From: Sutterellaceae bacterium | GTDB taxonomy: Bacteria > Pseudomonadota > Gammaproteobacteria > Burkholderiales > Burkholderiaceae_F | Direction of reading: 5' to 3' | Assembly (NCBI GenBank): GCA_030531135.1 | Contig: JAUNOJ010000064.1 | Location: 1 to 8,568, forward strand | Length of the DNA stretch: 8,568 nucleotides | Shown: positions 6,032 through 8,568 of the stretch, one piece after another | Position numbering within the stretch: the stretch's first letter is position 1 | Layout: each line of letters starts with the position of its first letter | Position numbers and translations under genes: made by a program | The notes under the pieces: generated by a model | Seen by the model: the letters and a program-made list of their open reading frames with translations, nothing else | What the model was told of the DNA's origin: nothing | The model's database searches: none

Positions 6032-6773
6032 CGTGACCGATCGACCGATCCTGACAGTGAGAATTCACGCGGGACTCAATGCCGACAGTTTCTTAGCCGG
6101 TCTTTTGGCCGTGACGGGCGCGACGAAATTCATGTCGGCCCAAGACTTTTTGGAATCCAAATTCCCGGGAACCGCTTCCAAGCTCTTTTTTGAGTCCGTT
6201 TCGGTGCAGCATATCGCCGGCTTTGCCTGCCGTTTCGAAACGCCGCACGAGCACGCCCATCGCACGCCCGCCGACATCGAGGCGATTTACACCAAGAGCA
6301 ACTTGTCGGAGGCCGCTCGCGACTTGGCCAAGCAAATTTGGCTCACCGTCTCTGCTGCCGAAGCGCGCGTACACGGCGTGACGATCGACAAAGTGCATTT
6401 CCACGAAGTCGGTCGCATGAGCAATATTTTGGCCGTGGGGCTTATTGCCGAACTTTTTGCCGCCATGAATCCCGCACAGTTTGTAGTCTCCCCCGTTCCG
6501 ATGGGAGACGGCGTCGTGAAATGCGCCCACGGTCTGGTTCCCAATCCGGCACCGGCCACCTTGGCAATGATGGACGGCGTTGCCGTGCGTTCCTATACGG
6601 GTACGGGAGAAGCGGTGACGCCCACGGGACTGGCCGTGATTTTGGGGTTGGGCGCCACTTTCGGCGGTTGGCCCGAAATGACCGTCACCAAGCACGTCAC
6701 GACCTTTGTCGCAGGCAAGTTCTTTGAAAACACTGCCAACGGGACGATTTTTGCCTTGGGTTCTGCGCTCTAA
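6024..6773 (+). CDS. larC: LarC-like nickel insertase, first domain only
   Basis: LarC is the CTP-dependent enzyme that inserts nickel into the sulfur-bearing pincer to finish the NPN cofactor. This 249-residue product matches the first domain (LarC1): a His-rich HEHAHR (75-80) before the conserved DIEAI segment, VHFHEVG (124-130), VKCAHGLVPNPAPAT (165-179) and GEAVTPTG (195-202). It stops where the second domain, which binds CTP in L. plantarum LarC, would begin; full LarC proteins have around 400 residues or more. The N-terminal FSGISGDM signature has become HAGLNADS (15-22), and the acidic residues usually following HEVG are absent (RMSNILAV). ATG 6024 is preceded by AAGGA at 8-nt spacing and overlaps the last 8 nt of larB, so the two are probably translationally coupled. 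Family membership is firm; nickel-inserting activity is uncertain. Confidence 0.82.
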   Translation: MPNVTDRPILTVRIHAGLNADSFLAGLLAVTGATKFMSAQDFLESKFPGTASKLFFESVSVQHIAGFACRFETPHEHAHRTPADIEAIYTKSNLSEAARDLAKQIWLTVSAAEARVHGVTIDKVHFHEVGRMSNILAVGLIAELFAAMNPAQFVVSPVPMGDGVVKCAHGLVPNPAPATLAMMDGVAVRSYTGTGEAVTPTGLAVILGLGATFGGWPEMTVTKHVTTFVAGKFFENTANGTIFALGSAL

Positions 6774-6796
6774 GAAAGATCGGTTCAAAAAATTTT

Positions 6797-6835
6797 CGGC
6801 CGCCGACTCGTGAGAAATCGGCGGCCGTTTATTTT
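6797..6835. terminator. Bidirectional terminator between larC and pgm
   Basis: CGGCCGCCGA (6797-6806) and TCGGCGGCCG (6818-6827) form a perfect, very GC-rich 10-bp stem with an 11-nt loop. On the + strand TTTATTTT follows; on the - strand AAAATTTTTT follows (6796-6787). It lies 23 nt after the larC stop and before the convergent pgm stop, so it can end both transcripts. Confidence 0.8.
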
Positions 6836-6850
6836 GCGTTGGGTATCCGG

Positions 6851-8233
6851 TTAGAAAGGCAGTTCCAACGTCGGATCCACACTCTTTAAGAATTCACCAA
6901 AGCGCGTCTTGATGCGCTCCAAAGCTTCGGGGGTGTCGCCCTCGATACGCAACACCACAACGGGCGTAGTATTTGAAGATCGTGCCAGAGCAAAGCCGTC
7001 CTTAAACTCCACACGCAGCCCGTCGATCAAAATCACGTCTTCGGCGTCGTCAAATTTGGCAGCAGCACGAATCTTTTCCACAAAGCGCTTGTTTTCGCCT
7101 TCCTTCATCTGAATCTGAAGTTCGGGCGTGTTGACCGCTGTCGGCAAACTGTCGAGCACTTCCGAAGGATTGCTGCTGCGGCTCACGATTTCCAACAAGC
7201 GGGCGCCCGCATAAAGACCGTCGTCAAAGCCCGGCCAACGACCGTCGTTAAAGAATAAGTGGCCGCTCATTTCGCCGGCAAAGGGCGCGCCCGTTTCGCG
7301 CAAGCGGGCCTTGACCAACGAGTGTCCCGTGGCACTGATCGTGGGCACGCCGCCATGCTCGCGAATCCAAGGCACCAAAGCACGCGTACACTTGACGTCG
7401 TAGATGATTTGGCTGCCCGGATTCTTTTCAAGGATGTCGGCGGCAAAGAGCATCATCTGGCGGTCGGGGTAGATGATGTTGCCGGCCTTGGTGACCACAC
7501 CCAATCGGTCCCCGTCGCCATCAAAGGCCAGGCCCAATTCTGCGTCGGTCGTCTTCACGCGTTCGATCAAATCGGCCAAGTTGGCAGGCTTGCTCGGATC
7601 GGGATGATGATTGGGGAAATTGCCGTCAATGTCAAAATAAAGTTCGTCGACTTGTGCACCTAAGCCTTTGAAGAGACGTTCGGCCGTGGGCCCGGTAACG
7701 CCGTTGCCGCAGTCGACGGCCACTTTCATACCGCGGGCGAGCTTCACGTCGGAAGTGATTTTTTCAAGGTAAGCCGGCAATACGTCGACTTTTTCCACCG
7801 TGCCCGGCACCTGAGCTCTGATAGCCTTACCCGCTTCGATCGCATCGGCAATGCCCGCAATCGTTTCGCCGAAAAGCGTCAAGCCGCCCAACATCATCTT
7901 CAAGCCGTTGTATTCGCTCGGATTGTGTGAGCCCGTCACGGCTACGCCCGAACCGTTGTCAAAGTATTTCGTTGCAAAGTACAAAACGGGGGTAGGCACC
8001 ATGCCGATGTCTTTGACATCGACCCCGGTGCTTACAATCCCTTCAATCAAAGCTTGGGAAAGCGCCGGCCCCGACAAGCGTCCGTCACGCCCCACGCACA
8101 TCGAAGCAATGCCTTTTTCGGCCGCCCACGTGCCCAATACCTCGCCGACAGCACGCGCCACGTCTTCGGTGAGCGTCTCTCCGACGATGCCGCGAATGTC
8201 ATAAGCCTTGAAAATCGAGCGATCCAACTGCAT
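6851..8233 (-). CDS. Phosphomannomutase/phosphoglucomutase (AlgC type)
   Basis: This enzyme interconverts sugar 6- and 1-phosphates of glucose and mannose, supplying precursors for LPS, exopolysaccharide and nucleotide sugars in the cytoplasm. The 460 residues match Pseudomonas AlgC (about 463). The four active-site elements are in order: the phosphoserine loop TGSHNP with S102, the magnesium loop DGDGDR with D238, D240 and D242, the sugar-specificity loop GEMSGH with E321, S323 and H325, and the phosphate-binding loop RSSNTTP around R418-T422. The GEMSG form is typical of dual-specificity enzymes. ATG 8233-8231 is chosen because GAGGAG lies 10 nt upstream and the family's FKAYDIRG starts at residue 8; the open frame extends to 8419 but that stretch is basic, low-homology leader. 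The gene is convergent with larC. Candidate names are algC, manB or pgm; I cannot choose between them. Confidence 0.93.
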   Translation of the reverse strand: MQLDRSIFKAYDIRGIVGETLTEDVARAVGEVLGTWAAEKGIASMCVGRDGRLSGPALSQALIEGIVSTGVDVKDIGMVPTPVLYFATKYFDNGSGVAVTGSHNPSEYNGLKMMLGGLTLFGETIAGIADAIEAGKAIRAQVPGTVEKVDVLPAYLEKITSDVKLARGMKVAVDCGNGVTGPTAERLFKGLGAQVDELYFDIDGNFPNHHPDPSKPANLADLIERVKTTDAELGLAFDGDGDRLGVVTKAGNIIYPDRQMMLFAADILEKNPGSQIIYDVKCTRALVPWIREHGGVPTISATGHSLVKARLRETGAPFAGEMSGHLFFNDGRWPGFDDGLYAGARLLEIVSRSSNPSEVLDSLPTAVNTPELQIQMKEGENKRFVEKIRAAAKFDDAEDVILIDGLRVEFKDGFALARSSNTTPVVVLRIEGDTPEALERIKTRFGEFLKSVDPTLELPF

Positions 8234-8249
8234 TGTTTTTGTTCTCCTC

Positions 8250-8287
8250 AAAAAATGCGTTTGCGCCCGAAAAAATGTTTTCGGGCG
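8250..8287 (-). promoter_or_regulatory. pgm leader hairpin plus T6 just before the Shine-Dalgarno
   Basis: On the - strand CGCCCGAAAA (8287-8278) and TTTTCGGGCG (8273-8264) form a perfect 10-bp stem with loop CATT. Eight bases later a run of six T (8255-8250) directly precedes GAGGAG. A minimal GCG-CAAA-CGC hairpin overlaps the end of the right arm and abuts A-T6, as in the larA leader. It may be an attenuator, or the U-run may be a translation enhancer. Confidence 0.4.
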
Positions 8288-8301
8288 TGCAATTGAGCCC
8301 A

Positions 8302-8307
8302 ATTGTA
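8302..8307 (-). promoter_or_regulatory. Candidate pgm -10 box
   Basis: On the - strand TACAAT lies 69 nt upstream of the pgm ATG and matches five of six consensus bases. No good -35 lies 16-18 bp upstream; that position falls on the proximal arm of the inverted repeat at 8317-8362. A start near 8295 would include the leader hairpin in the transcript. Confidence 0.35.
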
Positions 8308-8316
8308 TCGGCTTGC

Positions 8317-8362
8317 CGAAGCAAAGTCGCCTGTTGCAAAAGACGGTAACCACTTTGCTTCG
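8317..8362. repeat. 11-bp inverted repeat in the pgm upstream region
   Basis: CGAAGCAAAGT (8317-8327) and ACTTTGCTTCG (8352-8362) are perfect inverted copies with a 24-nt spacer. The proximal arm overlaps the presumed -35/spacer zone of the pgm promoter. It could be an operator for a dimeric or looping regulator, or an RNA stem-loop. No T6-type tail adjoins it on either strand. Confidence 0.45.
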
Positions 8363-8548
8363 CTTATTTCGTACGACAAAAACCCCAGAAATCGTTAGAA
8401 AAGGCAAAACTTCTGCCAAAAATCGGACAAAAACGAAGGCAAGGCGCTAAACTAATGTGTCTTGAATTTTTTATTGTCGGTGCGTGCCGTCTTTTGAGAA
8501 AAAAGATATCGCGAACCGATGTGTCATACGAAAACATACGGAGTACCC
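8363..8548. other. Remaining divergent intergenic region, no gene recognised
   Basis: This is the distal part of the 315-nt gap between pgm and the right-edge gene. It is AT-richer than the coding regions and carries several A- and T-runs. Weak -10-like matches such as TAAACT (8449-8454) lack a paired -35, so I do not assign a promoter for the right-edge gene. I see no open frame with family likeness. Confidence 0.4.
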
Positions 8549-8568
8549 ATGCGTACCGTTTACTGTGG
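8549..8568 (+). CDS. Start of a gene running off the right edge (first seven codons)
   Basis: ATG 8549 is preceded by GGAG (8540-8543) at 5-nt spacing and opens the frame MRTVYCG. The start resembles that of YggX-type Fe(II)-trafficking/oxidative damage protection proteins, which typically begin M-[AS]-R-T-[VI]-[FY]-C. Seven codons are far too few to assign a family, so this is only a hint. It is divergent from pgm. Confidence 0.35.

Noticed and set aside
6093..6788. 231-codon open frame on the - strand opposite larC
   Set aside because: It is antisense to a gene with recognised LarC motifs, and its Gly/His/Arg-rich composition is typical of the complement of GC-biased codons.
6774..6850. 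LarC2 reached by frameshift after larC
   Set aside because: Only 77 nt separate the larC stop from the pgm stop, and they contain a strong terminator; there is no room for a second domain.
8234..8419. 62-codon N-terminal extension of the phosphomutase
   Set aside because: A strong GAGGAG precedes ATG 8233 and the family starts at that point; the extension covers the candidate promoter and inverted repeat.

Overview
The window looks like a piece of a Gram-negative bacterial chromosome of moderate GC content. The outer-membrane autotransporter barrel, the AlgC-type sugar phosphomutase and the overall codon style point to Betaproteobacteria. A gut Burkholderiales such as the Sutterellaceae is my best guess, but it is an inference from gene content and not a search result. 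No rRNA, tRNA, CRISPR array, insertion sequence or phage gene was seen.

Layout. Positions 1-873 (+) hold the C-terminal beta-barrel of an autotransporter whose passenger lies outside the window. It converges on a CstA-family transporter at 941-2614 (-), with a hairpin at 884-916 between them. A 228-nt divergent region separates cstA from aroD (type I 3-dehydroquinate dehydratase, 2843-3607, +). After an aroD terminator at 3640-3676 comes the central unit, a nickel-pincer cofactor cluster on the + strand: larA (racemase/epimerase, 3861-5141), larB (5348-6031) and a short larC (6024-6773). larB and larC overlap by 8 nt. This unit ends at a strong hairpin (6797-6827) shared with the convergent phosphoglucomutase/phosphomannomutase gene (6851-8233, -). 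The right edge carries the first seven codons of another + strand gene.

How the genes work together. LarB activates the pyridine nucleotide precursor and LarC inserts nickel into the sulfur-bearing pincer, which LarA then uses to racemise or epimerise a 2-hydroxyacid. The sulfur-inserting enzyme LarE is not in the window. LarC ends after its first domain, so the CTP-binding second domain is also missing here. LarA keeps every catalytic residue I could check, while LarB and LarC both depart from their family motifs. The cofactor route is therefore the most unusual part of the window.

The other notable signal is non-coding. The leaders of aroD, larA and pgm each contain a perfect GC-containing inverted repeat followed by a run of exactly six T in the direction of transcription. 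In larA and pgm the T6 run sits immediately before the Shine-Dalgarno sequence. The larA-larB gap holds two further strong tandem stem-loops. These suggest leader-level or inter-cistronic RNA control, which needs experimental proof.
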